In this document: positions 42,828-52,345 of the stretch, piece by piece
Layout of the letters: every line of letters starts with the position of its first letter
Numbering within the stretch: the first letter of the stretch is position 1
Assembly (NCBI GenBank): GCA_964605155.1
Contig: CAZSAK010000001.1
Coordinates: 153,973-217,972 of the forward strand
Length of the DNA: 64,000 nt
Direction of reading: 5' to 3'
Source: CAZSAK01 sp964605155
GTDB lineage: Bacteria > Pseudomonadota > Gammaproteobacteria > SZUA-140
Made by a program: the position numbers and the translations under genes
The notes under the pieces: generated by a model
Databases searched by the model: none
The model's input: the letters and a program-made list of their open reading frames with translations, nothing else
Told to the model about the DNA's origin: nothing

Positions 42828-44110
42828 TGATCTTCTGGATCGTGGTTGTGCTGTTTATCACCGCGGCACTGCTCTTCGTCATTCCACCCTTGATCAGCCG
42901 GCACGCGAATAACGAATCGGTTGAACGGAATACGCTGAATATCACTATTTACCGCGACCAGCTCGCCGAGCTCGAGCGCGACCTCGAGAATGACGTCATT
43001 ACGCGCGAACAGTACGAGCAGGGGCGCCTGGAGCTCGAGCAGAGATTGCTTGAGGATGTGCCTGAAGGAGCTGATGCATCGGTTGTCGCCAACACCCCTA
43101 AAGGTAAAGGCAGACTCGCTGCCGTGCTCGTTGGCATAGCCATCCCTGTGTTCGCGATCGGTATCTATCAATGGCTGGGGACCCCGGAATCCATCTCGCC
43201 CTCCGGGCGTGCCGCGGCAACAGCGGAAAATGCAACACCGTCAGATATGTCCGCACAGATCTCCGCGATGGTGTCCCAGCTTGCACAGCGTCTTGAGGAA
43301 AATCCCGCAGATCCTGAAGGATGGTCGATGCTGGGACGTTCATATCTGGTGCTGGGCCGCCTCGATGATGCGATTGCGGCCTATGAGAAAGCCATCAGCC
43401 TTGCCAATGATGACCCGAACCTGCTGGTCGATTATGCCGATGCGCTGGCCATGGCCAGCGGTGCACAATCACTGGAAGGTAGACCGATACAATTGATCGA
43501 CAAGGCACTCACGATCGATCCCGACAATCAAAAGGGATTATGGCTGGCCGGTACCGCCGCATTTGAAAGGGCTGATTTTCAACAGGCACTTGATTACTGG
43601 CGCAAGCTCTATCGGATGTTGCCGCAGGACTCTGAAGATGCACGAGTCATGCAGGGCAATATCAAGGAGGCCGAGTCCTTGCTGGCGGGTCGATCGAATG
43701 TCGCCTCTGTTGATGGTGATGGCGCTGGACAGGATTCGCCGCAAAATGTTGCCAAAGACCTGCAGGACAGTCATGTGACCGGTGTGGTCAAGCTGGACAA
43801 AAGTCTTGCCGGCCGGTTCAGCGAGAACGATACCGTGTTTATATTCGCGCGGGCATCGGAAGGCCCTCGCATGCCACTGGCCGTCCTGCGTGCCCGGGTC
43901 AAGGACCTGCCACTGGATTTTTCGCTGGATGATTCCATGGCTATCAATCCTGCGATGACTATTTCACAATTTCCGGAAGTGATCGTCGTCGCCAGGATTT
44001 CAAAATCGGGCAACGCCATGCCCCAAAGCGGCGATGTACAGGGAACGTCCGATGTACTGCGTGTTGGCGTGGATGAGGCAAATATCGTGATGAACGAGGT
44101 CTTGCCATAA
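42824..44110 (+). CDS. ccmI: CcmI, TPR apocytochrome chaperone
   Basis: 428 residues from ATG 42824: membrane segment 1-22, cytoplasmic loop with RNTLNITIYRDQLAELERDL, second membrane segment near 103-120, TPR domain (EGWSMLGRSYLVLGRLDDAI, then further repeats) and a C-terminal beta domain (VKLDKSLAGRFSENDTVFIF). Binds apocytochrome C-termini and presents them to CcmFH. The ORF is open 159 bases upstream across ccmH, but ATGA coupling fixes the start. Confidence 0.95.
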   Translation: MMIFWIVVVLFITAALLFVIPPLISRHANNESVERNTLNITIYRDQLAELERDLENDVITREQYEQGRLELEQRLLEDVPEGADASVVANTPKGKGRLAAVLVGIAIPVFAIGIYQWLGTPESISPSGRAAATAENATPSDMSAQISAMVSQLAQRLEENPADPEGWSMLGRSYLVLGRLDDAIAAYEKAISLANDDPNLLVDYADALAMASGAQSLEGRPIQLIDKALTIDPDNQKGLWLAGTAAFERADFQQALDYWRKLYRMLPQDSEDARVMQGNIKEAESLLAGRSNVASVDGDGAGQDSPQNVAKDLQDSHVTGVVKLDKSLAGRFSENDTVFIFARASEGPRMPLAVLRARVKDLPLDFSLDDSMAINPAMTISQFPEVIVVARISKSGNAMPQSGDVQGTSDVLRVGVDEANIVMNEVLP

Positions 44111-44155
44111 GGTTCATCTGATTGCCTGGTCGAATTTATACGGGCTTGAAACAGT

Positions 44156-44710
44156 ATGGCGATGATCAGCGGAAAAATGTCAAGAGGATTATGCGCTGCG
44201 TTGCTCATGATGTTTACGCTGTCGGCCTGCAATCAGGCGCCGCCGTTTGATGGTCTGCGTGAAGGCAGCCTGGTACCTCCCCTGACGTTGACCGGGCTTG
44301 ATGGCAAACAGGTATTGATCGATTCGTTCAGGGGAAAGCTGGTTGTGCTGAATATATGGGCAACGTGGTGCGCACCCTGCAGACATGAATTGCCGAGCCT
44401 GGAACGCCTGTATCAACGCCTCGATCCACAGCGTTTTGTGGTGGCGGGACTGTCCGTCGACAATGATGTGCTGCAGGCGCGTGAGTATCTGATCGACAAA
44501 GGCATCACCTTTACCAGTTATATCGATCAGGATATGAAGATAGCAACGGATATACTCGCTGTTCGTATTTTCCCGGATACGCTGATTATATCGCCACAGG
44601 GCATTGTATTGCGGCGTATCGCAGGAGAGCGCGCCTGGGATGAATCACGCGTGATCAAGGCGCTGGAAGGCGCGTATGAAGGCAACGAGGCGCCGCTGGC
44701 CGGCCTTTAA
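44156..44710 (+). CDS. TlpA-like thioredoxin-fold lipoprotein
   Basis: 184 residues: signal with lipobox MFTLSAC, then a TlpA/ResA-like domain with WATWCAPCRHE and a cis-Pro region RIFPDTLIISPQG. A membrane-anchored periplasmic reductant, complementary to CcmG. It follows ccmI by 45 bases and may be in the same transcript. Confidence 0.9.
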   Translation: MAMISGKMSRGLCAALLMMFTLSACNQAPPFDGLREGSLVPPLTLTGLDGKQVLIDSFRGKLVVLNIWATWCAPCRHELPSLERLYQRLDPQRFVVAGLSVDNDVLQAREYLIDKGITFTSYIDQDMKIATDILAVRIFPDTLIISPQGIVLRRIAGERAWDESRVIKALEGAYEGNEAPLAGL

Positions 44711-44806
44711 CAAGGCGGTGTTCGCTCATGGCGTTGATGACGGCAGATATGCGAAAATAGCCGGCAGGTGGTTATACATTTTGCAGATTAAAGGAGAGCA
44801 GGTCAT

Positions 44807-45169
44807 ATGTTAAACGGTGCTATCGGAATCGGTGGCTTGATATCAGGCCACAGGCAGTTTGTTCAATGGATGCTGGCACTGACGGGCGCGGTGGTTTTGA
44901 TGTGTTATGGCCAGTGCCTCTACGCGGCGGATCCATTAAAGGGTTCGAAGTTATACCAGTCACACTGTATCAACTGTCACGGTGCCAACGGCTCAGGCGA
45001 GATGCCGAATACGCCCGATTTTTCCCGGGGTGAAAAGCTGTTGCAGTCCGATAACGTGTTACTCGAAACCATCAAGGCCGGACAGGGAATGATGCCGGCC
45101 TATCGCGGCATGTTTACCGATGATGAGATACGTGACCTGATTGCATATATCAGAACCTTGCGTCGATGA
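44807..45169 (+). CDS. Monohaem class I cytochrome c
   Basis: 120 residues: long N-terminal signal or anchor (residues about 15-41), one haem motif HCINCHGANGSGEMP, the C-terminal helix DDEIRDLIAYIRTL, and a Met ligand candidate in MMPAYRGMF. Small electron carrier. AGGAGAGCAGG precedes ATG 44807. Its stop overlaps the propeller lipoprotein start (ATGA), so it is functionally linked to that protein. Confidence 0.92.
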   Translation: MLNGAIGIGGLISGHRQFVQWMLALTGAVVLMCYGQCLYAADPLKGSKLYQSHCINCHGANGSGEMPNTPDFSRGEKLLQSDNVLLETIKAGQGMMPAYRGMFTDDEIRDLIAYIRTLRR

Positions 45170-46302
45170 GGCGTAAAGCCGGCAAGCTACCTTGCATATA
45201 CCTGGTGCTGCTGGCCGCATATGGGTGCTCCGGTCCCGATGATGATAGTCACGTAACAAGCAATCAACCGGATACAACGGATACCCGGCAAGCAGAGGTT
45301 ACCGGTTCAAGTGATGATCACATGGCCCATGTTATCGAGTCCTTCGAGGTGGGCCGTCAGGTGTATGTGAGATCACTGGTAGTTGAGCCGGCAAAACACT
45401 CCCTGTGGGTGGGCACATCCGTGGGTGTGCATGAGATCGATCTCGCAAATCAACAGGTCCTCAATACGTTTACCCGTGACGATGGTCTCGCCAATGAATA
45501 TGTCTTCGCCATGATGGTCGATCAGCAGGGAAATAAATGGTTCGGTACCAACGGCGGCGGCGCGACACGTTACAAGGATGACACCTGGAAAACCTTTTTC
45601 CCGATGCATGGCCTGGCGGATTACTGGGTATATGCCTTTAATGAACAGTCGGACGGTACCGTGTGGATAGGTACCTGGGCGGGCGCCAACCGCTATGACC
45701 CCGTCGACAACCGCTTTACCACCTACTACGATGAGCTGGTCAATGAATGGGTCTATGGCATCGGTGTCGACTCCGGTGACCGGGTCTGGTTCGGAACCGA
45801 GGGCGGCGTATCGATGTATGACGGTACGAACTGGCGGTCCTGGACCCACAAAGACGGGCTTGGCGCACCCAATAATGATAACCTGCCTGTGAGCACCAAT
45901 ACCGGTCTTGGAACACGCGCCCGTCATAACCTGAGCGTTCTCAATGGCGGTCAGCCTACCTATAACCCGAACTATGTATTTTGTATTAGCGTTGCAGACG
46001 ATGATACAGTGTGGGCGGGCACATGGGGTGGCGGTGTCAGTCGTTTCGTGGACGGTGAGTGGCATAATCTCACTACCGCTGACGGCCTGGCCGGTAATAT
46101 CGTCTTCAGTATGACACAGGACCGGGAGGGGGTATTCTGGTTCGGTACGGAACAGGGCCTGTCCCGCTATGACGGGAAATCGTGGCAGACAATCGGACCT
46201 GAGCAGGGTCTGCTGGGTGACAGCGTATATGCCGTTGCATCAACACCCGCAGGGGAGATCTGGGCGGGAACCCTGGGCGGCGTGACACGCATTGGCTATT
46301 AA
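45166..46302 (+). CDS. Reg_prop beta-propeller lipoprotein
   Basis: 378 residues: signal with a lipobox-like AAYGC, then repeats of the two-component-regulator propeller type (LWVGTSVGVHEID, KWFGTNGGGATRYKDD, VWIGTWAGANRYD, VWFGTEGGVSMYDG, VWAGTWGGGVSRFVDG, FWFGTEQGLSRYDG, IWAGTLGGVTRIG), about seven or eight blades. Such propellers are normally sensor parts of large hybrid kinases; here it stands alone. Paralogue of the next gene. Coupled to the cytochrome c gene by a 4-base overlap. Confidence 0.85.
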   Translation: MRRKAGKLPCIYLVLLAAYGCSGPDDDSHVTSNQPDTTDTRQAEVTGSSDDHMAHVIESFEVGRQVYVRSLVVEPAKHSLWVGTSVGVHEIDLANQQVLNTFTRDDGLANEYVFAMMVDQQGNKWFGTNGGGATRYKDDTWKTFFPMHGLADYWVYAFNEQSDGTVWIGTWAGANRYDPVDNRFTTYYDELVNEWVYGIGVDSGDRVWFGTEGGVSMYDGTNWRSWTHKDGLGAPNNDNLPVSTNTGLGTRARHNLSVLNGGQPTYNPNYVFCISVADDDTVWAGTWGGGVSRFVDGEWHNLTTADGLAGNIVFSMTQDREGVFWFGTEQGLSRYDGKSWQTIGPEQGLLGDSVYAVASTPAGEIWAGTLGGVTRIGY

Positions 46303-46334
46303 GCTTTAACTACTTGATTACAGGATAAGCAGTT

Positions 46335-47597
46335 GTGAGATTGAATTACATCGGCATGGCGATACTGATCATCGTGATAGGTGCCGTGATTATCGGGAGT
46401 TATAAACTGGGCGAGCAACAGGCAGCCACTTCACAACCTGCGTCCGTTGCAGACAAACAGAATGCAGGTACTGCGGGTCCATTGCCCCCCAATGCCCGCT
46501 TGCCGGCGAATCATCCATCCATCACGGGCGGGGAGTCCTCCGCCGGCACTCCACAGGCAGCCGGGCCGTCAGATGCAAAATTCACCCATTTCCGTGTCGG
46601 TAACCGCAATGTCAAGTCCCTTTTCATCGACGGGGAGAAGACCTGGATAGGCACTTCCGGCGGTGTTATCCGTTACGATACCTCGAATGACACCTACAAG
46701 GTATTCGATAACCAGGTTGATGGTATATTGTCCAACGGTATTTTTCATGTCAGCAAGCTCGGCGACAGTATTGTGGTGGGGACCTACGGCGGAGGCTTGT
46801 CGTTGTTCGACACCAAGACGGAACAATGGAAGAACTACAACATACCCCAGGGTCTGGCGGACCAGTTCGTCTATGAATTGATGCAGGCCTCCAATGGTGA
46901 TGTATGGATTGCCACCTGGTCGGGCGTCAATCGTATTCGGGGCGGTGATCTGGATGATGCATCGAAATGGGACATGTTTACCGTGGAAAATACCCACGGC
47001 GGGTTGCCTAACCGCTGGGTATACGGTGAGGAAGAGGGCAAGGATGGCGAGATGTGGTTTGCGACCGAAGAGGGTCTCGCCCGTTTCAAGGATGGCAAAT
47101 GGCAGAACTGGAAACATGCCGATGGTCTCGGGGCGGCGTATGATCTTGTTAAGGACGAGATCAAGTTTACCAATGATCCGGGCAAGGCATCACAGCATCA
47201 CGCACAACTCAAAACGGAACAGGGCCTGCAGAATATCGGTGTGGCATACAACCCCAATTATATTATTTCACTGCAGGTCGATCGTGACGGTATTGTGTGG
47301 TGCGGTACGTGGGGCGGTGGGCTGGCGCGTTTTGACGGCAGCAGCTGGCATAATTACACGACGGCTGACGGTCTGCCCGCAAATCATATATTTATGCTGT
47401 ATCTGGATCCGCAAGGACAATTGTGGATAGGCACCAGCAAGGGATTGGCGCGCTACAATAGGGACAGTGACGGTTTCTCCGTAATGACGACGGCCGATGG
47501 CCTGTTTGCCGACAATGTGTTTTCCATGGCATCGGCACCTGACGGTACAAAGTGGATCGGCAGCTTCGGTGGGGTCGCCAGAATATTCAGTAATTAA
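46335..47597 (+). CDS. Reg_prop beta-propeller protein, membrane-anchored
   Basis: 420 residues from GTG 46335: a single N-terminal membrane segment (YIGMAILIIVIGAVIIGSY), a Pro/Ala linker, then propeller repeats (TWIGTSGGVIRYD, IVVGTYGGGLSLFD, VWIATWSGVNRIRG, MWFATEEGLARFKDG, VWCGTWGGGLARFDG, LWIGTSKGLARYNRD, KWIGSFGGVARIF). Similar throughout to the preceding lipoprotein, including the DGLGA and YNPNY insert, so they are tandem duplicates with different anchors. No output domain is attached. Confidence 0.85.
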   Translation: MRLNYIGMAILIIVIGAVIIGSYKLGEQQAATSQPASVADKQNAGTAGPLPPNARLPANHPSITGGESSAGTPQAAGPSDAKFTHFRVGNRNVKSLFIDGEKTWIGTSGGVIRYDTSNDTYKVFDNQVDGILSNGIFHVSKLGDSIVVGTYGGGLSLFDTKTEQWKNYNIPQGLADQFVYELMQASNGDVWIATWSGVNRIRGGDLDDASKWDMFTVENTHGGLPNRWVYGEEEGKDGEMWFATEEGLARFKDGKWQNWKHADGLGAAYDLVKDEIKFTNDPGKASQHHAQLKTEQGLQNIGVAYNPNYIISLQVDRDGIVWCGTWGGGLARFDGSSWHNYTTADGLPANHIFMLYLDPQGQLWIGTSKGLARYNRDSDGFSVMTTADGLFADNVFSMASAPDGTKWIGSFGGVARIFSN

Positions 47598-47705
47598 TAA
47601 AAATACAGAAAGGCAGGGATGCAATATGTCTCCTGATGTCCGTGGTGCTGTATCCGCAACAGTACTACAGAATTTCCACTAAAGATTGAAAATGAATTTG
47701 CGACG

Positions 47706-50198
47706 ATGAAGAGTATCGGCATACGCCTTGCTTTTGTTATATCTTTTTTATTATTTGGCCTGATGGTGATGGTTGGATTGTGGATAGACAGGCAACTGAC
47801 ACAGTCCATCGAGGACGAGGACGCCAGGCAGGCGCAGATCCATGCAGAATCGATGCTGGTAAGCCTGCGGACGCTGATGTTGAGTGGCCAAGGAACCGTC
47901 GCCAGGGACTGGCTCAACCGTATGCAGGATCAGCGGGGTATCATCGGCATACAGGTACTGCGCAAGAACGGTAATGAGGCGTTTGCCGATACGAATACCG
48001 TGAATGCAGTGAATCATTTCCTTAATGAGGAACGTTTCCACCGCGCCCCGACACCGCCACGGACATCCAGTCCACCGCCGCCGGGTATATTTGATCGCGC
48101 GTTGCAAGGGAAGACGGTGTTTGACCAGCGTACCCCGGGGCAACTGACCGTCTATATGCCCATCAAGACAGATAGCCAGTGTCTCTCCTGCCACGGTTAC
48201 GATCAATCTTCGCTGCGCGGGGTACTCAGGCTCAGCCTGTCAACAAAGGCATCGACACAACATATCCAGAACATGCGGACATCATTATGGGGGATTGCGG
48301 CCTCCGTCACCGGCATCCTCGCGGTCTCGCTATGGCTGGTTCTGCGTTTCAGCGTATTGAAGCCTATCGCACGACTGCGTAATGCAATCATCCGGGTCGG
48401 GCGGGGCGACAGATCTGCAAAATTACCGGTATTGCATCACGATGAACTGGGAATGGTGAGTGCGGAGTTTAACCGGATGCTGAATCGTTTGCGGGCGAGC
48501 GAGACACGTATCCGTGCCGTGACCAACAGCGTGGCAGACGCGATCATCACTATCGACGAGCAGGGCATTATCGACACGGTTAATCCCGCAGCGGAAAACC
48601 TTTTCGGGTATCGGGCGGAGGAATTATCGGGAAATAATATCAACATATTAATGCCCCAGCCTGATCGCGATCAGCACAACGAATATATTTCCAGCTATCT
48701 TGAAACGGGTGATACCAGGATACTCGGCGTGACACGTGAACTTGTCGGCCAGCGCAAGGACGGATCGTTATTCCCGATGGAGCTTGCCATCAGTGAAATG
48801 CTGATGGATGACAAGCGTCATTTTATCGGTATCATGCGCGATATTACCGAACGCAAGGAGCATATCGCCCAGCTTGAATATCAGGCATTGCATGATTCCT
48901 TAACGGGCCTGCCGAACCGCACATTGCTCGTGGATCGCATTGAGCAGGCGATTCGCACTGCCAACCGGGAACGCAAGCAGCTTGCCCTGGTGATCATGGA
49001 TCTTGATCACTTCAAGGAGATCAACGACTCACTCGGTCATGAAAACGGTGATCGTGTACTGCAGGACGTGGCGCACCGCATGAAAAGGGTGTTGCGCAGT
49101 TCGGATACCATCGCCCGTCTTGGCGGCGATGAGTTTGCGGTCTTGCTGCCCGCCGCGGACGTTGAACACGCATCTCAATTATCGACCAAGCTGCTCTTCG
49201 TGCTGGAACAACCGTTCGAGATCGACGGCCATACCTTCCTCATGGGCGCAAGCATCGGTATCGCCTTGTTTCCTGATCATGGCGGCGATGTCGGAACACT
49301 CATGAGGCGGGCGGATGTCGCCATGTATGTGGCAAAACGCTCACGGCGCGGTTTTGCGGTGTATGAATCCAGACAGGATCAACACAGCCTGCATTCCCTC
49401 TCACTGATGAGCGAACTGCGATCCGCAATCGAAAACGATCAACTGGTGTTGTGTTATCAACCGGTGATCAACCTGCAGACACACCGTGTGAGTGGTGTCG
49501 AGGCCCTGGCAAGGTGGCATCATCCAAAACACGGTCTGTTGTATCCGGATGAATTTATCCCGCTGGCGGAACAGACGGGACTGATCAGGACTCTGACCCT
49601 GTGGGTCTTGAAACAGGCAACCGAGCAGAGCCAGGAATGGTCCAAGGCGGGTATCGAGCTGAGGGTGGCGGTCAATCTATCAGTGCGGAATCTGCATGAT
49701 ACGCATTTCCCCGAACAGGTCGCCAACATCATCGCCAGCGGCGGCGTACAGCTTTCGCGCCTGAGACTGGAGATCACCGAGACAGCGATTATGTCCGATC
49801 CCACCCGTGCCCTTGAGATCCTGAATCACATGGGTGCGATGGGGGTCAAGATCTCCATCGATGACTATGGCACGGGTTATTCGTCGCTTTCCTACCTCAA
49901 GCAACTGCCGGTGGACGAATTGAAGATAGACAAGTCGTTCGTGATGGGCATCACCGTGGATGACAATGACGCGGTAATCGTCCGTTCCACCATCGATCTG
50001 GCACATAACATCGGCATGAAGGTGGTCGCAGAAGGTGTCGAGAACCAGATGATTTACAACATGCTTGCAGGTCTCCATTGTGATTCGGCCCAGGGGTTCT
50101 ATATGGGTGAGGCGCTCAGCGCTATCGAACTGGTCAAATGGATGCAGGAGTCACCCTTCGGGCTGAAGAAACAATACCGGCGACCCCAGTTTTCTTAA
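47706..50198 (+). CDS. Haem-motif sensor GGDEF-EAL protein with PAS domain
   Basis: 830 residues: membrane segment 4-27, periplasmic domain 30-190 containing CLSCH at 159-163, second membrane segment about 193-215, HAMP, PAS (about 262-385), GGDEF (intact GGDEF at 473-477) and EAL (EAL at 599-601, DDYGTGYSS and KIDKSFV intact). Makes and/or breaks cyclic-di-GMP. The single CxxCH in the sensor region predicts covalent haem c, so redox or gas state could set c-di-GMP level. It follows the propeller genes and precedes convergent cytochrome genes. Confidence 0.93.
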   Translation: MKSIGIRLAFVISFLLFGLMVMVGLWIDRQLTQSIEDEDARQAQIHAESMLVSLRTLMLSGQGTVARDWLNRMQDQRGIIGIQVLRKNGNEAFADTNTVNAVNHFLNEERFHRAPTPPRTSSPPPPGIFDRALQGKTVFDQRTPGQLTVYMPIKTDSQCLSCHGYDQSSLRGVLRLSLSTKASTQHIQNMRTSLWGIAASVTGILAVSLWLVLRFSVLKPIARLRNAIIRVGRGDRSAKLPVLHHDELGMVSAEFNRMLNRLRASETRIRAVTNSVADAIITIDEQGIIDTVNPAAENLFGYRAEELSGNNINILMPQPDRDQHNEYISSYLETGDTRILGVTRELVGQRKDGSLFPMELAISEMLMDDKRHFIGIMRDITERKEHIAQLEYQALHDSLTGLPNRTLLVDRIEQAIRTANRERKQLALVIMDLDHFKEINDSLGHENGDRVLQDVAHRMKRVLRSSDTIARLGGDEFAVLLPAADVEHASQLSTKLLFVLEQPFEIDGHTFLMGASIGIALFPDHGGDVGTLMRRADVAMYVAKRSRRGFAVYESRQDQHSLHSLSLMSELRSAIENDQLVLCYQPVINLQTHRVSGVEALARWHHPKHGLLYPDEFIPLAEQTGLIRTLTLWVLKQATEQSQEWSKAGIELRVAVNLSVRNLHDTHFPEQVANIIASGGVQLSRLRLEITETAIMSDPTRALEILNHMGAMGVKISIDDYGTGYSSLSYLKQLPVDELKIDKSFVMGITVDDNDAVIVRSTIDLAHNIGMKVVAEGVENQMIYNMLAGLHCDSAQGFYMGEALSAIELVKWMQESPFGLKKQYRRPQFS

Positions 50199-50214
50199 TC
50201 GTATGTGAATCGTG

Positions 50215-51309
50215 TCAGGAAGAAGGCGGGCTAGAAGGAACCGCGTAACCTTCGTTCGCCGGCAGATTGTACGGGCGAAACACATCGATCTTGCGGAAAA
50301 ACTGGTCGACGATGTAGATACGCCCGTTTTCATCCACATCGATACCGGCGGGAAGCATGTAGTTGCCGGGTATACCGGCATTGCCGCGTTCGCCGATAAA
50401 CATCAACAACTGGCCTGCGGGGTTAAAGATCTGGAAGTTGCCAAAGGCGGTATCTACAACGTAGATGTTACCGGAGTTATCGACGGAAATACCCTTGGGC
50501 CGGGCGAATTGCCCCGGCATCCTGCCCACGGAACCAAAGGCAAAATCGAAACGGCCATCGGGATAGAATGACTGCACCCGGAAGTTACCACCGTCGACGA
50601 CGAATATCTTGCCATCAGGCCCTACGGCGATTTGCAACGGAAGATTGAAATCACCCTGCTGCTTGCCCCGTTTGCCGATGGTATCCAGCAGCTTGCCGCT
50701 GGCGGAGTCAAAAACCAGGAGATGATGGCTGTCCGAATTCACGCCGCCGGTATCCAGTACATAGAGGCGAGTACCATCCGGATTAACGGCGACGTCGGTG
50801 GGACGGTTCAGTTGATCCTTGCTGCCGATGGCGCGCAGGTAATGTCCCTCAAGGTCGTAGACCATGACACGTCGCGCACTTACGTCGGCGACGTAGATTT
50901 CACCCTCGGTGGAGATGTCAATGCCCAGCGGTTTGACCAGTTCACCGGGTTTATCGATGCCGAATTCAAGAAACCGTTTACCCGGTATGTCATAAAGCAG
51001 TACGGCACGCTGCACGGTATCAGTGACATAGACACGTCCTTTATGCACCGCCACATCGAAGGGTTTGACCATTCCCCTGAGCTTGCGTGAAGAGCCGGTG
51101 GCGAACTGCTTGAAGCGCATGCCGGCGGTATATTCCTCGACATCGTCGTTGTAAATCAAGGTACGTTCAAAGATAAACCGCGGCTCGCTGGGAGGCGGCG
51201 GGTAGACAGGCGGTTCGAATTCATGAGGTTGTGGCGGCGATGCGGCGCATCCCGTCAGCAACAGCACTACGACGGTGGCAATAAGATGGAACGCCCGCTT
51301 TTGAAGCAT
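50215..51309 (-). CDS. NHL-repeat beta-propeller lipoprotein 3
   Basis: 364 residues: lipobox LLLTGC, Pro-rich linker (EFEPPVYPPPPSEPRF), then about six NHL blades (VYVTDTVQRAVLLYD, IYVADVSARRVMVYD, LYVLDTGGVN, IFVVDGGNFRVQSFY, IYVVDTAFGNFQIFN, IYIVDQFFRKIDVFR). Closest in the window to the lipoprotein at 14736. Encoded 72 bases after a 5-haem cytochrome gene on the same strand. Confidence 0.9.
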   Translation of the reverse strand: MLQKRAFHLIATVVVLLLTGCAASPPQPHEFEPPVYPPPPSEPRFIFERTLIYNDDVEEYTAGMRFKQFATGSSRKLRGMVKPFDVAVHKGRVYVTDTVQRAVLLYDIPGKRFLEFGIDKPGELVKPLGIDISTEGEIYVADVSARRVMVYDLEGHYLRAIGSKDQLNRPTDVAVNPDGTRLYVLDTGGVNSDSHHLLVFDSASGKLLDTIGKRGKQQGDFNLPLQIAVGPDGKIFVVDGGNFRVQSFYPDGRFDFAFGSVGRMPGQFARPKGISVDNSGNIYVVDTAFGNFQIFNPAGQLLMFIGERGNAGIPGNYMLPAGIDVDENGRIYIVDQFFRKIDVFRPYNLPANEGYAVPSSPPSS

Positions 51310-51381
51310 CTAGGATAAAAAACCAGCAGCAACTCTGGAATCAGATCCCAATACGGTAATCGTCATTTTGATTTGCTCATT

Positions 51382-52179
51382 TTACTTGATGTGACAGGTC
51401 TCGCACAGATGCCCGGCCTGAACGCGCAATAACAGTTTGATGTCCGGATTATGGACATTATGGCAGGATGCGCATTCAACCTTGTTGTCATACAGTTTGA
51501 CGCCGTTATCAAAACCGTATGGTCCGTCCGGGGGCTTGAAGTCGGCGTCCTTGTGGGTGAGCCCCGCATAGGTCATGGAGATCGGGTGATCGTTTTGCAG
51601 ATCGGTTCCGATATGCTTGATGGCGATATTGTGGGCGACCCTGCCATTATGGCATTTCCCGCAACTGAACAGATCATTGGCGCCGTTGATGCGCAGATGC
51701 AAGGCGGCATCATCGCTGGAGCGCCAGCCATTGGGCCGGAAGACCGTCATATCGACCCCCATGGTGCCGTCATGACACGACAGGCACAGCAGGCTGATGG
51801 GGCTGGGCGACATGACCTTGTTGTCGAGGGTATTGCTGTCATACAGACTGTAACTGCCGGTGGCGGGTCTGAAGCGGTTAAAGCCGGGTATGCCGCCAAG
51901 CTGCGTGGAGTCGGCGCCTTCCCGGTCTGGAGGTATATGGCAATAGACACATGAGGTGCCGTAATCGGAAAAGGCCAATCCCGGCATCGCCACAACACCG
52001 GCGCGTTTGTTGAGGCCGGTGAAGTCATGTTTACTGCCAAGGATTGTGCCTGCCAGGGTGGTGGATATCCACAACATGGCGGGTACAATAATCACTGGCA
52101 GCCATCTGCGTTTTTCAAGCGCGTATTTCACGTGTAACAGGAATTCCCCATGACGCCATATACTACGGATTTCCATCAT
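51382..52179 (-). CDS. Pentahaem cytochrome c, paired-CxxCH family
   Basis: 265 residues: an N-terminal hydrophobic segment (WLPVIIVPAMLWISTTLAG), then CVYCH, CLSCH, CGKCH, CASCH and the terminal CETCH, five haem sites. The plan (SKHDF, CLSCHDGT, LQNDHPIS, ECASCHNVH, C-terminal CETCHIK) matches the tetrahaem protein at 6477, with one extra haem (SCGKCHNGRVAHN) inserted. Divergent from the cytochrome at 52346 across a 166-base gap. Its partner gene is the NHL lipoprotein at 50215. Confidence 0.9.
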   Translation of the reverse strand: MMEIRSIWRHGEFLLHVKYALEKRRWLPVIIVPAMLWISTTLAGTILGSKHDFTGLNKRAGVVAMPGLAFSDYGTSCVYCHIPPDREGADSTQLGGIPGFNRFRPATGSYSLYDSNTLDNKVMSPSPISLLCLSCHDGTMGVDMTVFRPNGWRSSDDAALHLRINGANDLFSCGKCHNGRVAHNIAIKHIGTDLQNDHPISMTYAGLTHKDADFKPPDGPYGFDNGVKLYDNKVECASCHNVHNPDIKLLLRVQAGHLCETCHIK

Positions 52180-52345
52180 TTTATATGATTTATCAGTGAT
52201 AAGCCACGGCGTTCTGCGGTAATATCACAGGTCCTGAGAGCCTGATGAATGACCCCGCGGGTCATCGTGTCGCCAGCGTCGGCTGAGGTCACATAGGGTT
52301 CAGGTTAACATTCTGAGTCGCAATACTATTTCCTGGAGTGCCGGA

